Shown piece after piece: positions 28,301 through 36,815 of a stretch of DNA of 64,000 nt; position 1 is the stretch's first letter, and each line of letters opens with the position of its first letter. The stretch comes from Opitutaceae bacterium (lineage in GTDB: Bacteria; Verrucomicrobiota; Verrucomicrobiia; Opitutales; Opitutaceae): contig JAGYIG010000005.1 of assembly GCA_018402455.1 (NCBI GenBank), positions 62,001 to 126,000 of the forward strand. Reading direction: 5' to 3'. The position numbers were made by a program, and so were the translations under genes. The notes under the pieces were generated by a model, which worked only from the letters and a program-made list of their open reading frames with translations, was not told the origin of the DNA and did no database searches.

Positions 28301-28454
28301 CGCCGGGCCAGGAGGTGATGACACTGATGGTGCGGATCTCCAAATCGGGAATCATTTGCACCGGCACGCGCAGTGCCGCGAGCACGCCGAACAGGCCCAC
28401 GATCAGGAGAATGACGGTGAGCAAGGTGCCGCGGCGAAGTAGCGCTTCGAGCAT
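25311..28454 (-). CDS. Efflux RND transporter permease
   Basis: A 1047-residue inner-membrane pump of the AcrB/RND superfamily, of normal length, with twelve expected membrane helices and two large periplasmic porter domains. Typical blocks are VPVQMIPDLEIRTISV after helix 1, SWPGATPQDVE, and GMTVDNTIVVLEAIE in helix 4, where the first proton-relay Asp is kept and the second position is Asn. It starts 18 bases after the stop of the adaptor gene, so the two form a pump operon. No outer-membrane channel gene is in the window. Substrate unknown. Confidence 0.93.
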   Translation of the reverse strand: MLEALLRRGTLLTVILLIVGLFGVLAALRVPVQMIPDLEIRTISVITSWPGATPQDVEKEIVIEQEEYLRSIPNLQRIVSNASTGQANIQLEFPFGTDINDALVRVNNALSQVPAYPENVDEPRLLTSSFSNNAFLHFGILPLEGNPRQLDMTMMRDFVDDFVRTRLERASGVSQVNLSGGAERQIQIMVDPEKLAARGITLTQIRTAVRERNRDVSGGDIDTGKRRYLIRTISRFDSPAELGQLIIAERDNTLIRLEDVAEVRLHHAEIRSLRRIGGVPILLASIQRETGANVIAVRAAVLEAVAEVNRELLAPSGMKMELFNDDVVYVEDSIANVWTNLSIGAALAAVVMFLFLRSVPLTLVGVFGIPLCTIAAFLGLFLAERTINVISLAGVAFAIGMTVDNTIVVLEAIEIERRRGKGPFEAAIAGLRRVWTAVLASTATTVLVFVPVLFVQEEAGQLYSDIAIAISASIILSMIIAVTLVPAATARIKFKPRPGHHGDPAPAPFKQSFIKLVHWLVGTSRRRIIFMVGTVGFTGTALFVLTPPAEYLPEGEESKTFARMIAPPGYSLEAMREVGMQVEAHFGPYVDADPADFVAGRTDVPPIKQFLLLVNTDSLLVIAGTTDPGDINALMAALSEHFKSYPGMRAFASRGSIISSNDGGTRSVNLEISGPDLPEIYRTALAAYRRADEVLEDPQIGSSPANLVLGQPLVEVRPRWDRAAEFGFTNSEFGYALAALADGAFVDEFFYADNKIDIYLYSGDVSSRQIGSLGELSLHTPRGGVMPVSALADIVETVDTDAIRRVDGRRTVTLNIIPPREIALETAVEIVREEVVNHLRANGEIPPSVTATLSGASDQLDATRASLGSNFIVSIVLCFLLLVVIFTHWGYPFIILFTVPLGIAGGIIGLWLFNGVGAALPFIGLTAISQPFDMITMLGFLILLGTVVNNPILIVEETLANLRSGATTIAVAVEDALASRLRPIMMTTITTVCGLAPLVLIPGAGTELYRGVGAIVLFGLLFTSLVTLTFLPVLLVTVLKWFRPRVD

Positions 28455-28472
28455 GGGGAGCAGGGTGAAGGT

Positions 28473-29579
28473 CTAGGGTTGGGGGGGCTCGGACATGAGC
28501 TGCACGGCTTGGCCGGGGCGCAGGGTCTCATTGCCGCGAGTGATCACCATTTGTCCGGGTTCGAGCCCGTTCACGATTTCCACCTGATCGGAGAAGGTGC
28601 GGCCCAGGTCGAGTCGCCGCATGGATGCGGTCCAAGTCTCCCCGGCGCGCTCGGCGACCCAGGCGTTGACCGTGCCGTCGGCTCTACGGATGACCGCATC
28701 CCGGGGCACGGTCAGCACGGCTTGCCCGCTGGCGATGAGGAAGGTCACCCGGGCCGATTTTCCGGGCATGATGGGGGGCGAACCTTCGCGGGGCTCGATC
28801 CGCACCAAGGCGGAACGGGTGTTCGGATCGCTGACGGGAATCCGGGCGGTAATGCGGCCGGTCCGGACCACGCCGGGCGCCGTGCTGAGTTCAAATTCCA
28901 CCGGGGTCTCGGAGGAGATTTCCCCGAGTCGCTCCTGGGGCACCTGCACATCGATTCGCGCGTTGGCCAATGCGACCAACCGCATGACGGCGGTGCCGGT
29001 GGTCACCCATTCGCCGGCCTCGGTCAGCTTACGCGTGATGACGCCATTGAAGGGAGCGATGACCTGGTGGCGGTCCAGCCTCTCCTGCTGCTCAGCCCGC
29101 GCCGCGGCGGTTCGCTGGCTGGCGGCGGTGGCGATGGCTGCCTCCGCCTTGCGGGTCATGGCCAGGGTCTCGGGAATGGAGTTGCGGTCCAGCAGGCGGC
29201 GGGCTTCCGCCAGCAGGCGCTGGCTTTCGACCGATTGCGCCTGAGCTTGAGCGTGGGCGGCCTCGGCCGCTTGGAGGGCCAGTTGGGCCAACGCCGAATC
29301 GAGCGTGAGCAGCACGGTGCCCGCAGTGACCTCGGCACCGGCATCGACGTGGACCTGTGCGACCAACCCACTGGCCCGGGGGGAAAGGGAGGCTTCCTGG
29401 CTCGGGGTGACGGTTCCGGTGAGGGTGAACTTCTCCGTGACGACTTCGCGCTTCACCTCGACGGCCACCACCGGCACCGCCGGGACCTCTTGAGCGAAGA
29501 GCGCGGTCGCCCCGGAAATCGCGGCCGCTAGGAGAATCGTCATGCAGCGGCGAGGGGAGAAAAAGGAAAAAGGAGGCAT
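28473..29579 (-). CDS. RND efflux periplasmic adaptor (membrane fusion protein)
   Basis: A 368-residue adaptor that bridges an RND pump and an outer-membrane channel. The start at 29579 gives a signal peptide ending at about FAQ. The order is as usual: first lipoyl half (GLVAQVHVDAGAEVTAGTVL), an alpha-helical hairpin rich in Ala and Gln, second lipoyl half (APFNGVITRKLTEAGEWV), beta-barrel, and a C-terminal region ending in VNGLEPGQMVITRGNETLRPGQ. It lies 17 bases after mutT and 18 before the permease, suggesting a three-gene transcript. Confidence 0.92.
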   Translation of the reverse strand: MPPFSFFSPRRCMTILLAAAISGATALFAQEVPAVPVVAVEVKREVVTEKFTLTGTVTPSQEASLSPRASGLVAQVHVDAGAEVTAGTVLLTLDSALAQLALQAAEAAHAQAQAQSVESQRLLAEARRLLDRNSIPETLAMTRKAEAAIATAASQRTAAARAEQQERLDRHQVIAPFNGVITRKLTEAGEWVTTGTAVMRLVALANARIDVQVPQERLGEISSETPVEFELSTAPGVVRTGRITARIPVSDPNTRSALVRIEPREGSPPIMPGKSARVTFLIASGQAVLTVPRDAVIRRADGTVNAWVAERAGETWTASMRRLDLGRTFSDQVEIVNGLEPGQMVITRGNETLRPGQAVQLMSEPPQP

Positions 29580-29596
29580 CGAAGTGCGGGCGGGGG

Positions 29597-29998
29597 CTAG
29601 ACCGATGTGGTCAGATAATACTCTAAAACCGGAATGTCGGCTGGCGCCAGTTTGGCCGTAGAAATTTCGGACCGGGTAAGCCACTTGATGGCGCGGTGCT
29701 CGATCGCGCGGGGGCTGGGGGAGGTCGGTGCCAGACTGGCCACGAAGGGGAAAAGGCGAATGTGGGTGGGGCCGTAGTCGTGCTCCACCGGAGGGAGCGG
29801 GCGGATGGTCCCCAGCACACAGCCCAACTCCTCCTCAATCTCGCGCCGCAAGGCCGTCTCGGGCGTTTCGAGGGCTTCGATCTTGCCGCCGGGGAATTCC
29901 CATGCGCCGGCCAGGTGTTTGCCGGAGGGCCGCTGGGCAATGAGCACCTTGCCCTCCGCTTCGATGATGACGCAACAAACGGGAATCAAGGCCGGCAT
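29597..29998 (-). CDS. mutT: Nudix hydrolase, MutT-like 8-oxo-dGTP diphosphatase
   Basis: A 133-residue cytoplasmic enzyme that probably removes oxidised nucleotides (8-oxo-dGTP) from the pool. The Nudix box is complete: GG-KIEALETPETALRREI-EEELG, with REIEEELG carrying the metal-binding glutamates. Start LIPVCCVIIEAEGKVLIAQRP and the short length are typical of MutT. It precedes the adaptor and RND genes with a 17-base gap, so it may share their promoter. Confidence 0.87.
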   Translation of the reverse strand: MPALIPVCCVIIEAEGKVLIAQRPSGKHLAGAWEFPGGKIEALETPETALRREIEEELGCVLGTIRPLPPVEHDYGPTHIRLFPFVASLAPTSPSPRAIEHRAIKWLTRSEISTAKLAPADIPVLEYYLTTSV

Positions 29999-30129
29999 AG
30001 TCGGGCAAGTTAGGGGCCGGAGCCGGGCCGTGGAAAGCTTCGACCGTATTTTTCTATCCCGACAGGCCCCGCCGTTTATCCCCGTTTTCTGCTCGCGGTT
30101 GGGGGGCTCCGGCGCAATCTCCCGTCCGC

Positions 30130-30145
30130 GTAACCATCCGGTTAC
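30130..30145. promoter_or_regulatory. TetR-type operator palindrome, site 1
   Basis: GTAACC-ATCC-GGTTAC, perfect 6-bp arms around a 4-base spacer, 39 bases before the symporter start at 30184. The same palindrome occurs at 34572 and 40134, each time in front of genes of this cluster, which suggests a common regulator, most simply the TetR protein at 37694-38338. Confidence 0.68.
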
Positions 30146-30183
30146 CTTGTGGCCCGGTCTCCGAACACCTCCGATTTCCCCCC

Positions 30184-31950
30184 ATGCCTGAACTGAGCAC
30201 CGTCAATGCGATCGATTACGCGATGATCCTGCTCTATTTTGGCATTATCATCTTTGTGGGGGTCTATGCGGCGCGGAAAAACAAGGGCACGGACGATTTC
30301 TTCAAGGCGGGCGGCCAGGTGCCGTGGTTCATGGCGGGCGTTTCGAATTGGGTTTCGGGCTTCTCGGCCTTCATGTTCGTGGCCGCGGCGGGCTACACTT
30401 ACAAAAATGGCACGAGCGCGGCGTTGCTGTTCACGTCGGCATTCTGGGCCTACCTCCTCGGCTACAAATACTTCGCGCCGAGGTGGCGGCGGGCCCGGAT
30501 TCAGGCGCCGTTGGAGTTTTTGACCCGACGTTTCTCGGCCTCGACGACGTATTTTTTCACGGTGGCCTCGATTCCCATTCAGGTGGTGGGACTGGCGCAG
30601 GGGCTCTACATTCTGGCGATCTTTGTATCGGCGGCGGTGGGCTTGGATGTGGAGACTTTCTCGGTGCTCGGCTGGGAGTTGTCCGGTCTGCAGATGACGA
30701 TGTTGGTCGTGGGGATCGTGATGATTGTCTACAGTGTGATTGGCGGGCTGTGGGGGGCGGTGCTCTCGGACGCCGTGCAGGGGGTGGTGATTCTGGTGGT
30801 ATCGATTCTGATCCTGCCGATTTCACTCCACTACCTCGGGGGCGATGCCGGGGGCATGTTTGCCGGCTTCCACCGGTTGCTGACGGATTTACCGACGGAG
30901 TATCTGATGCCGCACGGGGATCCGACCAACCCGCTGTTTCTGGGGTCTTACATCTTCAGTATGATCCTCGGTTACAACGTCGCGTGGCATTTGGTGCAGC
31001 GCTACAACAGTGTGCCGACGGAGCGTGATGCGAAGAAGATGGCGATGCTCTGTGCGCTGCTGTCGTTGTTTGGGCCGCTGTTGTGGATCCTGCCGGTGAT
31101 GGCCTCGAAGTTGATCTTCCCGGATATCGCGGTGCTGTGGCCCAATCTGGAAGCGCCGGAAGAGGCCTCGTTCGTGAGTCTGGCGATGCTCTTGCTGCCA
31201 CACGGGATGATCGGGTTTGTGGTGGCGGCGATTCTTTCGGCGACGCTGGGGCACGCAAACGACGCGTTCAACTGGCTGTCGGCGGCGATTACCAAGGACG
31301 TCTACGTGCCGATGCGGAAGCAATTTGGGCTCAAAGCGGCGAGCGACCGGCATGAGATGCGGGCCGCGCAGGTCTTCATGTTGGTGGTGGGGGTGCTGGG
31401 GGTCGGGTTTGCTTTCTTCATCGCGACATTGGGCGGTGCGTTTGAGTTTAACCTGAAATATTTTTCGATGGTGATGCCTTCGATGCTGATGCCCGTGCTG
31501 TTGGGGATCATCTACCGCAAGACGCCTTGGTGGTCAGGGATGGCGTGCTTGATCGCTGGGGTGACGACAACCTTCACGCTTTTCTTCCTGGATCTGTTCC
31601 CCAACCACGTCTACCCGCGCAATGTCATCGGCACGGCCGTTTCAACAACGCTGGTGTTTGTGCTCTCGGCCTTTTGGTACCGACCTGATGACCCGCGCAG
31701 TGCGGCAGCGATCAAGCTGGATCGCGATCTACGCACACCAGTCGTGGAGGATTCGGCCGAGGCGGATCCAGCGGCGATGCAAGTCTACGGCATGGTCGGC
31801 AACGTGTGTTGGGTGTTGAGTGCGGTGTTGCTCCTTTGCGTGTTCCTCCCGGCGACCGACATCGCCCCGGCCTCGATCAACGGAGTGGGGGCGGTGGTCC
31901 TCGCCGGGCTGGGATGGTGGCTGCGTCGCATCGCGCGGGTGGTGGTCTGA
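30184..31950 (+). CDS. Sodium:solute symporter family (SSS/SLC5) transporter
   Basis: A 588-residue inner-membrane transporter expected to import a sugar, uronate or similar solute with sodium. The N-terminus IDYAMILLYFGIIIFVGVYAA leads into DDFFKAGGQVPWF and SNWVSGFSAFMFV, typical of the family, and AILSATLGHANDAFNWLSA is the conserved block of helix 9. About 13-14 hydrophobic segments are visible. It is preceded by operator site 1 and ends near a pair of strong hairpins. Its place beside a heparinase-type lyase suggests it takes up the breakdown products. Confidence 0.9.
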   Translation: MPELSTVNAIDYAMILLYFGIIIFVGVYAARKNKGTDDFFKAGGQVPWFMAGVSNWVSGFSAFMFVAAAGYTYKNGTSAALLFTSAFWAYLLGYKYFAPRWRRARIQAPLEFLTRRFSASTTYFFTVASIPIQVVGLAQGLYILAIFVSAAVGLDVETFSVLGWELSGLQMTMLVVGIVMIVYSVIGGLWGAVLSDAVQGVVILVVSILILPISLHYLGGDAGGMFAGFHRLLTDLPTEYLMPHGDPTNPLFLGSYIFSMILGYNVAWHLVQRYNSVPTERDAKKMAMLCALLSLFGPLLWILPVMASKLIFPDIAVLWPNLEAPEEASFVSLAMLLLPHGMIGFVVAAILSATLGHANDAFNWLSAAITKDVYVPMRKQFGLKAASDRHEMRAAQVFMLVVGVLGVGFAFFIATLGGAFEFNLKYFSMVMPSMLMPVLLGIIYRKTPWWSGMACLIAGVTTTFTLFFLDLFPNHVYPRNVIGTAVSTTLVFVLSAFWYRPDDPRSAAAIKLDRDLRTPVVEDSAEADPAAMQVYGMVGNVCWVLSAVLLLCVFLPATDIAPASINGVGAVVLAGLGWWLRRIARVVV

Positions 31951-32016
31951 AGGGCAGGGTTTCATCCCCCCACAAAGAGTATGAAGGCCCCGAAGGTGGT
32001 GTGAGAGAGGCGGGGC

Positions 32017-32073
32017 GGGCGCGGTCAAACCGCGCCCTGCGATGCGAGGTAGGGGCGCGCTTCGTGCGCGCCC
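32017..32073. repeat. Tandem strong hairpins between convergent genes
   Basis: Two perfect stems: GGGCGCGGT-CAA-ACCGCGCCC (32017-32037) and GGGCGCGC-TTCGT-GCGCGCCC (32053-32073). They lie between the ends of the symporter and the transglutaminase-like gene. They have no T-run, so they may be a two-way termination region or a REP-type repeat. A similar pair of hairpins next to a shared GGTAGGG motif occurs near 54780-54870. Confidence 0.5.
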
Positions 32074-32090
32074 ATTGTGGTGTGGCGGCC

Positions 32091-33314
32091 CTACGCGCCG
32101 CGCTTGAAGTAGTAGAAGCGTTGTTCGCGTTTGGCGTAGTGCGACAGGTTCGGCTTAACTTCGCTCTCGTCGAAGGACTCAACGGTCACTTTTCCGGTCG
32201 CGGGATCGAAGGCGTCCAACCTCAGTCCGGCCGCCCGATGCGGCTGGTTGACCTGCAGGTGCAGTTCAAAAAAGTTCAAGAAGTGTCCGGCGGCGTCCCG
32301 CACCCCGAGTCGGCGCAGGCTCGGATCGAAAAAGATCCATTGCCCGCTGTCCCGGTCGTAGATCTCGGGAACCGTATGGCCGCCGGCGAGGAGGAGTTCG
32401 AAATCACGTCCGCCGATGCCGGGGGCGGCATTGTAGAAGGTGTTGCGCATCCGGATGAGCCGACAGGGCACGCCCAAGCTGTTAAGGGCGTGGGAGATGA
32501 TCTCGCAGATGTTGGCGCACCAGCACCGGTCCTCGTCGGCCAGAAGCCGCTCGAATTGGCGAAACGGATGGAGCCCGTTCATAACGTCGGACGGGGTGCC
32601 TCGGCGGGGTTCGAAATCGGTGATCAACTGCCGGGTGACCGCGCGAGTGACCTCGAGATTGGATTCACCCGGGGTGAACAGATGGCCCCAGCGCTTCTGC
32701 GCATAAGCCTGATCGGATTCGCTGGGCGCGTTGATGATCCAGTCATCCGCCTGCGAGTAGGCGAGTTGCAGGTTGGAGTCGCGCACGGTGATACGCGAGA
32801 AGGCGGTGCGGCCGGCCGCGGCATCCTGGGCGTTGGAATTGTATTGGAGATTGAGGAAATACTCCGGGGTGCGCTCACCATTGGCGGCCACGCCCCTCAG
32901 GGTGATGCGGTGGTGCTGCGCGGTCAGGCTCACGGTCTGGGGAAAACGCACGAGGAAGCTGTCCTCTTCGCTCCACGTTTCGGCTTCGCCTTCGCCGGAA
33001 ACCTCCAAGTGATCGAGGACGAAGCCGGAGGCGGCCATGGCGAAACGCAGTCCCACCCCCTCGTCGAGCCGATCCACCTGCCGGATCGAGAGAATTTCAT
33101 CGCGGGGATACAGGGCCCAGTAGTTGCGATTATCGGCGACCACAATCGAGGTGTCTTCTGGCAGGCCGATATCCTGCAACGACACATCGGGCAGGGTTGC
33201 CGTGGGCTGGAAAGCGCCGGCTGGCTGCGCCCGAACGATCGCGGGGACCGCCAGCGGCGAGGCGGCGAGGAGCTTGACCAAGGTGCGGCGGGTGAGGGGC
33301 GTGGAGGAAGTCAT
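32091..33314 (-). CDS. Tat-exported transglutaminase-like domain protein
   Basis: A 407-residue protein with a twin-arginine signal (TRRTLVKLLAASPLAVPAIVRA). The C-terminal half holds a papain-like transglutaminase core. CWCANICEIISHALNSLGVPCR carries the probable nucleophilic Cys (the one in WCAN) ahead of the LGVPCR turn. AGGHTVPEIYDRDSGQWIFFDPS supplies His and Asp of the triad. The N-terminal half is beta-rich. Its start overlaps the end of the aminotransferase gene by four bases, so they are coupled. In this setting it may process a peptide or amide in polysaccharide breakdown; that is inference. Confidence 0.82.
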   Translation of the reverse strand: MTSSTPLTRRTLVKLLAASPLAVPAIVRAQPAGAFQPTATLPDVSLQDIGLPEDTSIVVADNRNYWALYPRDEILSIRQVDRLDEGVGLRFAMAASGFVLDHLEVSGEGEAETWSEEDSFLVRFPQTVSLTAQHHRITLRGVAANGERTPEYFLNLQYNSNAQDAAAGRTAFSRITVRDSNLQLAYSQADDWIINAPSESDQAYAQKRWGHLFTPGESNLEVTRAVTRQLITDFEPRRGTPSDVMNGLHPFRQFERLLADEDRCWCANICEIISHALNSLGVPCRLIRMRNTFYNAAPGIGGRDFELLLAGGHTVPEIYDRDSGQWIFFDPSLRRLGVRDAAGHFLNFFELHLQVNQPHRAAGLRLDAFDPATGKVTVESFDESEVKPNLSHYAKREQRFYYFKRGA

Positions 33315-34522
33315 CGCGAAAAGCGTTGGGCGACGGTGCGGATGGCCAGGGAGACCTTGTCGATGTAGGAGGCAGTCATGGCTTCATTAAAAGGGAGGTG
33401 GACGCAGTCTTGGAGGAAGCTTTCGGACTCTGGGCAGCAGACTTGGGTGTAGTCCATTGCGGTCAGACCGAAATCGCGCACGGGCCACGTGCCGGCAAAA
33501 AAGTTGTGCTGCTGGAAGAGGTCGTAGCGGTAGACCGGGTCGGGCAGATAGCTGTTCGCCTTCACCCCCTCGGCGACCAATGCGGCGACGAACTGATCCC
33601 GGGTGCCCGTGAGCTCAGCGAGGTCCAACCGAAAGATGTAGTTGTAAAAGGTCGGCGTATCCTCGGGGCGAAAAACGGGCGGCAGGATGCCGGGCACCTC
33701 GCTGATACCGTCGGTCAGCCGTCGGCCCATCGCGGTGCGGGGTTTGACTATGCGGTCGTGTTTTTCGAGCTGGGCGGTGCAGATGGCGGAGAGCGGTTCA
33801 CTTATCCGGTAGTTGTAAGCCAGCTCGTCCGGATTGCGGATGCCGGTGATGCGGTTGTAGCACTTGTCGCCCCACTTCGCCAGGTGACTGGCCAAGTCTA
33901 CCCGGTTGGTGCCCACCACGCCGCCGTCCCCGCAGGAGAGGTGTTTGTAGTCGTTAAAGGACCAGCAGCCCAAATCACCGATGAGGCCGACATAGTCGTT
34001 CCCGTAGCGGGTGCCCCACGCCTGCGCGCAATCTTCGATCACGACCAGTTGGTGCTCCCGTGCGATCTGCATGATCGCATCGAGGTCACACGGATTGCCG
34101 CAAAGGTGCACGGCGAGGATGGCGCGGGTCTTAGGGGTAATGGCGGCCCGGATGGAGGTCGGGGAGAGGTTGTAGGTGCGCGGCTCGATATCGGCGAACA
34201 CCGGCACGAGCAACTGGTGCAGCATGCCGAGAACCGAGCCCATGTCGGTGATCGCCGGCACGATGACCTCTTCGCCCGGTTTGAACTTGAGGGCCGCGAC
34301 GGCCAAATGCACGGAGGCGGTGCCGGAGGAGCAGGGGAAAATCGTCCGGAGCGGATAGATCGCCCGAAAGGCCGCGTAGAGGTTTTCAGTCTGCGGCCCT
34401 TGCCAATAGAAAAGCGAATCCTGCTGCATGGCCTCGGTCAGGCGGGCGACCTCGGCATCACCCCAGCGCCGGGGCAGGGGGAACGGTTCGTCAACGATGG
34501 GAGGAGTGGGGGTTTGGGTCAT
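33311..34522 (-). CDS. DegT/DnrJ/EryC1/StrS family PLP-dependent enzyme
   Basis: A 403-residue pyridoxal-phosphate enzyme of the sugar aminotransferase family. The Schiff-base lysine is seen in SFNDYKHLSCGDGG. The cofactor site shows SSGTASVHLAVAAL, and IEDCAQAWGTRY carries the ring-stacking Asp. I chose the ATG at 34522 over the upstream frame because it lies beside the operator region and gives a normal length. It faces the lyase gene across operator site 2. DegT proteins usually make amino sugars, so its presence in a degradation cluster is unusual; it may remodel an amino-sugar product. Confidence 0.87.
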   Translation of the reverse strand: MTQTPTPPIVDEPFPLPRRWGDAEVARLTEAMQQDSLFYWQGPQTENLYAAFRAIYPLRTIFPCSSGTASVHLAVAALKFKPGEEVIVPAITDMGSVLGMLHQLLVPVFADIEPRTYNLSPTSIRAAITPKTRAILAVHLCGNPCDLDAIMQIAREHQLVVIEDCAQAWGTRYGNDYVGLIGDLGCWSFNDYKHLSCGDGGVVGTNRVDLASHLAKWGDKCYNRITGIRNPDELAYNYRISEPLSAICTAQLEKHDRIVKPRTAMGRRLTDGISEVPGILPPVFRPEDTPTFYNYIFRLDLAELTGTRDQFVAALVAEGVKANSYLPDPVYRYDLFQQHNFFAGTWPVRDFGLTAMDYTQVCCPESESFLQDCVHLPFNEAMTASYIDKVSLAIRTVAQRFSR

Positions 34523-34571
34523 GGCGAGAGGAACAGAATGACGGGAAGCAAGCGGCGGCGGCGAGGGCAAA

Positions 34572-34587
34572 GTAACCGATGGGTTAC
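34572..34587. promoter_or_regulatory. TetR-type operator palindrome, site 2
   Basis: GTAACC-GATG-GGTTAC, extendable by one base to AGTAACC...GGTTACT. It sits in the divergent promoter region between the aminotransferase (start 34522) and the lyase (start 34702), so one bound regulator could control both transcripts. See sites 1 and 3. Confidence 0.7.
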
Positions 34588-34701
34588 TCTTGCGCCCGAG
34601 CGAGAAACGAGCTTGCTGGGGGGCCGGACCCGCTGCGGTTGTTCGCGGCAGACCGGCCCTGAAATTTCATCCGCCAACGCAGCTTCGATCACCCCCTGAT
34701 T

Positions 34702-36813
34702 ATGCCTCATTTTTATTCCCGCCGCGAGATCTTGAAATTGTTTGGCGCCACCCCGGTCGTCGCGGCGGCGGGCGGTGCGATGGCGGCCCCGGAGCGCTGG
34801 TGGGGGCAGGCGATGCGGGAAGGCGAGGGACCCAAATTGTTTTTCACGGCGAAGGACTTGCCCGGCATGCGAGAACGGTGGGCTAGGCATCCGCGATTTA
34901 GGGGCTTGCGCGAGGGGTTGATGCGGATTGACCGCGAGGAAGAGCGGACGTTTTTGCGGCAGGAAATCAATTACCACGATCCCCTGCGGGACATCGTGCG
35001 GGCGGGGGACCGGGCGGAATACATGGCCTGGATTTATCTCATGACCGGCGACGAGGATGCCGCCGAGCTCGCGGTGGAGTGTGTGCGGGCGATCATGAAG
35101 TTTCCGGTGTGGGATTTTTTCCTCGAGGGCGGCGAAAAGGTGGTGGCCGTGCAACGGGCTTCCAGCACGACCATCGCGGTCTCCTGTGCGATCGACTACT
35201 TGGGCGACTTCATCACGGATGAAGAACAAAAGGAGTGGATCCGTAATCTGGGGGAGAAAGGCTGCGAACCGTGCTTCACGGGACTGCACAACATCCGTTA
35301 TCCGCGGGAGTATCGGGGCTGGGACGTTAATCCCAAGACCCCCGTTGGCGCCGAGCGACTGAAGTTTCCGAATGACAGCTGGCGTCGTCCGGAGATCACG
35401 CAGGACACCAACCTGCGGGCAAAACCCGCGGGGGCCTTGGCAGTGGGACTTTCGACCATCGCTTTGTATGGCGATGCCCCGTCTCAGGTTGATCGCTGGT
35501 TGGAGATGGCCGTATCGCACCTCAAGGCGTTCGAGCAGATCTATCTGCCCGACGGCGGTTACGGTGAGGGCGTGCATTACGCGGACTACACGACCCGGAG
35601 CATTATTGTGGGGCTGCAGGCCCTGAACACGAGTGGCGTGCTGCCGCTCGAGCTGGACATCAATTGGTCGGGCAACGTCGAGTCCTACCTGCAACTGTCC
35701 ATGGCGACCAATGAGAACCCTTACGAGGTGGTCAACATCGGCGACAATGGCCGACCTCGCGAGATGATGAACAACGACTATCAGACCGGTCAATTTGAGT
35801 TGCGCACCGCGGTCCCGTGCTGGGTGGCGCGCAAGAATCGCGACGGTCGCGCCCAGTGGTTTGGCGAAAACCTCGGGGCCCTCGACACGATTTGGTCATT
35901 CATTTACTACGACGAGACGGTGAAGCCGGTCGAACCACCGGCCGAGGCCAAGACGTGGTATTCTGATTTGCAGTGGATCGTAGCTCGCACCGGTTACGCC
36001 CCTCAGGACCTCGTCGTGAGTCTGCGCAGTGGGGTGGGTTACAATCACGAGCACGGCGACCGGAATAGTCTCATTGTAAAAGCCTTCGGCGAGCAACTCA
36101 TCGCCGACCCGATCCGGCCGCCCTATAATTTCCATGATCCCTCTTGGATCATGCGGGAGTCGGCCGGGCACAGCGCGGTGCTGATCGACGGTGAGGGCCA
36201 TCTCTACAACAACGGGGTGGAGGGCACCAACAAGACGATTTGCCAGGCGCGTATTTCCGAGCGGAAAACCGGTCCCGGCTATGATTGGTGGACGAGTGAC
36301 GCCACCCAGCCGTATCGAGTCAGGAACTACAACACCCGCGCAGTCGTGCGCTCGATCGTCGTGTTTTATGATTTACCCGCTGTGGTGGTGGTGGACCGCT
36401 TCACCAAGTATCGCGAAGAGTCGATCTACGAGGCGCGCTACTTTGGCTACAACTGGGACGGGCAGGCGACCCTCACTGCGGAAGGAGATCAGTTTACGAT
36501 TCGTCGGCCCGAGGCGTTTGCTTCCGGCAAGGTGTATTGTCGAAATCCGTTTTCCCTCGACGTCGAACACCTGCCTATCCCGGAAGAGGTGGCCCGGCAG
36601 CATCCCTATGTCGTGCAACGCTCCACGGAGAAAAACATGGCGACGACGATGGTCGCGGCGATCGGACTCGGTCGCACCGGCCAGTCGGCGATGCCCATCG
36701 CGATCCGCGAGGTGGGTGACGCCATTGAGGTCTCCGTCGGCGGAGTCGGTCGCACGGGGCGCGTGCGGATCGTGGATCAAGGTGACAGGCCGGAAATATC
36801 GGCCACGATCTAA
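34702..36813 (+). CDS. Exported heparinase II/III-family polysaccharide lyase
   Basis: A 703-residue enzyme with a Tat-like signal (SRREILKLFGATPVVAAAGG). The N-terminal two thirds form an alpha-toroid region. The C-terminal beta-sandwich begins near VVSLRSGVGYNHEHGDRNSL, where heparinase II/III-type lyases keep their conserved HxHxDxNS-like block. Such enzymes cleave uronate-containing polysaccharides (alginate, heparin-like or ulvan-like) by beta-elimination. It is followed two bases later by a sugar isomerase-type gene and is preceded by operator site 2. Fold family is well supported; the exact polysaccharide cannot be told from sequence. Confidence 0.83.
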   Translation: MPHFYSRREILKLFGATPVVAAAGGAMAAPERWWGQAMREGEGPKLFFTAKDLPGMRERWARHPRFRGLREGLMRIDREEERTFLRQEINYHDPLRDIVRAGDRAEYMAWIYLMTGDEDAAELAVECVRAIMKFPVWDFFLEGGEKVVAVQRASSTTIAVSCAIDYLGDFITDEEQKEWIRNLGEKGCEPCFTGLHNIRYPREYRGWDVNPKTPVGAERLKFPNDSWRRPEITQDTNLRAKPAGALAVGLSTIALYGDAPSQVDRWLEMAVSHLKAFEQIYLPDGGYGEGVHYADYTTRSIIVGLQALNTSGVLPLELDINWSGNVESYLQLSMATNENPYEVVNIGDNGRPREMMNNDYQTGQFELRTAVPCWVARKNRDGRAQWFGENLGALDTIWSFIYYDETVKPVEPPAEAKTWYSDLQWIVARTGYAPQDLVVSLRSGVGYNHEHGDRNSLIVKAFGEQLIADPIRPPYNFHDPSWIMRESAGHSAVLIDGEGHLYNNGVEGTNKTICQARISERKTGPGYDWWTSDATQPYRVRNYNTRAVVRSIVVFYDLPAVVVVDRFTKYREESIYEARYFGYNWDGQATLTAEGDQFTIRRPEAFASGKVYCRNPFSLDVEHLPIPEEVARQHPYVVQRSTEKNMATTMVAAIGLGRTGQSAMPIAIREVGDAIEVSVGGVGRTGRVRIVDQGDRPEISATI

Positions 36814-36815
36814 GG

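Noticed and set aside
25878-28442. 854-residue open frame on the plus strand
   Set aside because: It is the antisense shadow of the RND permease gene, full of His/Gly/Asp repeats without domain character.
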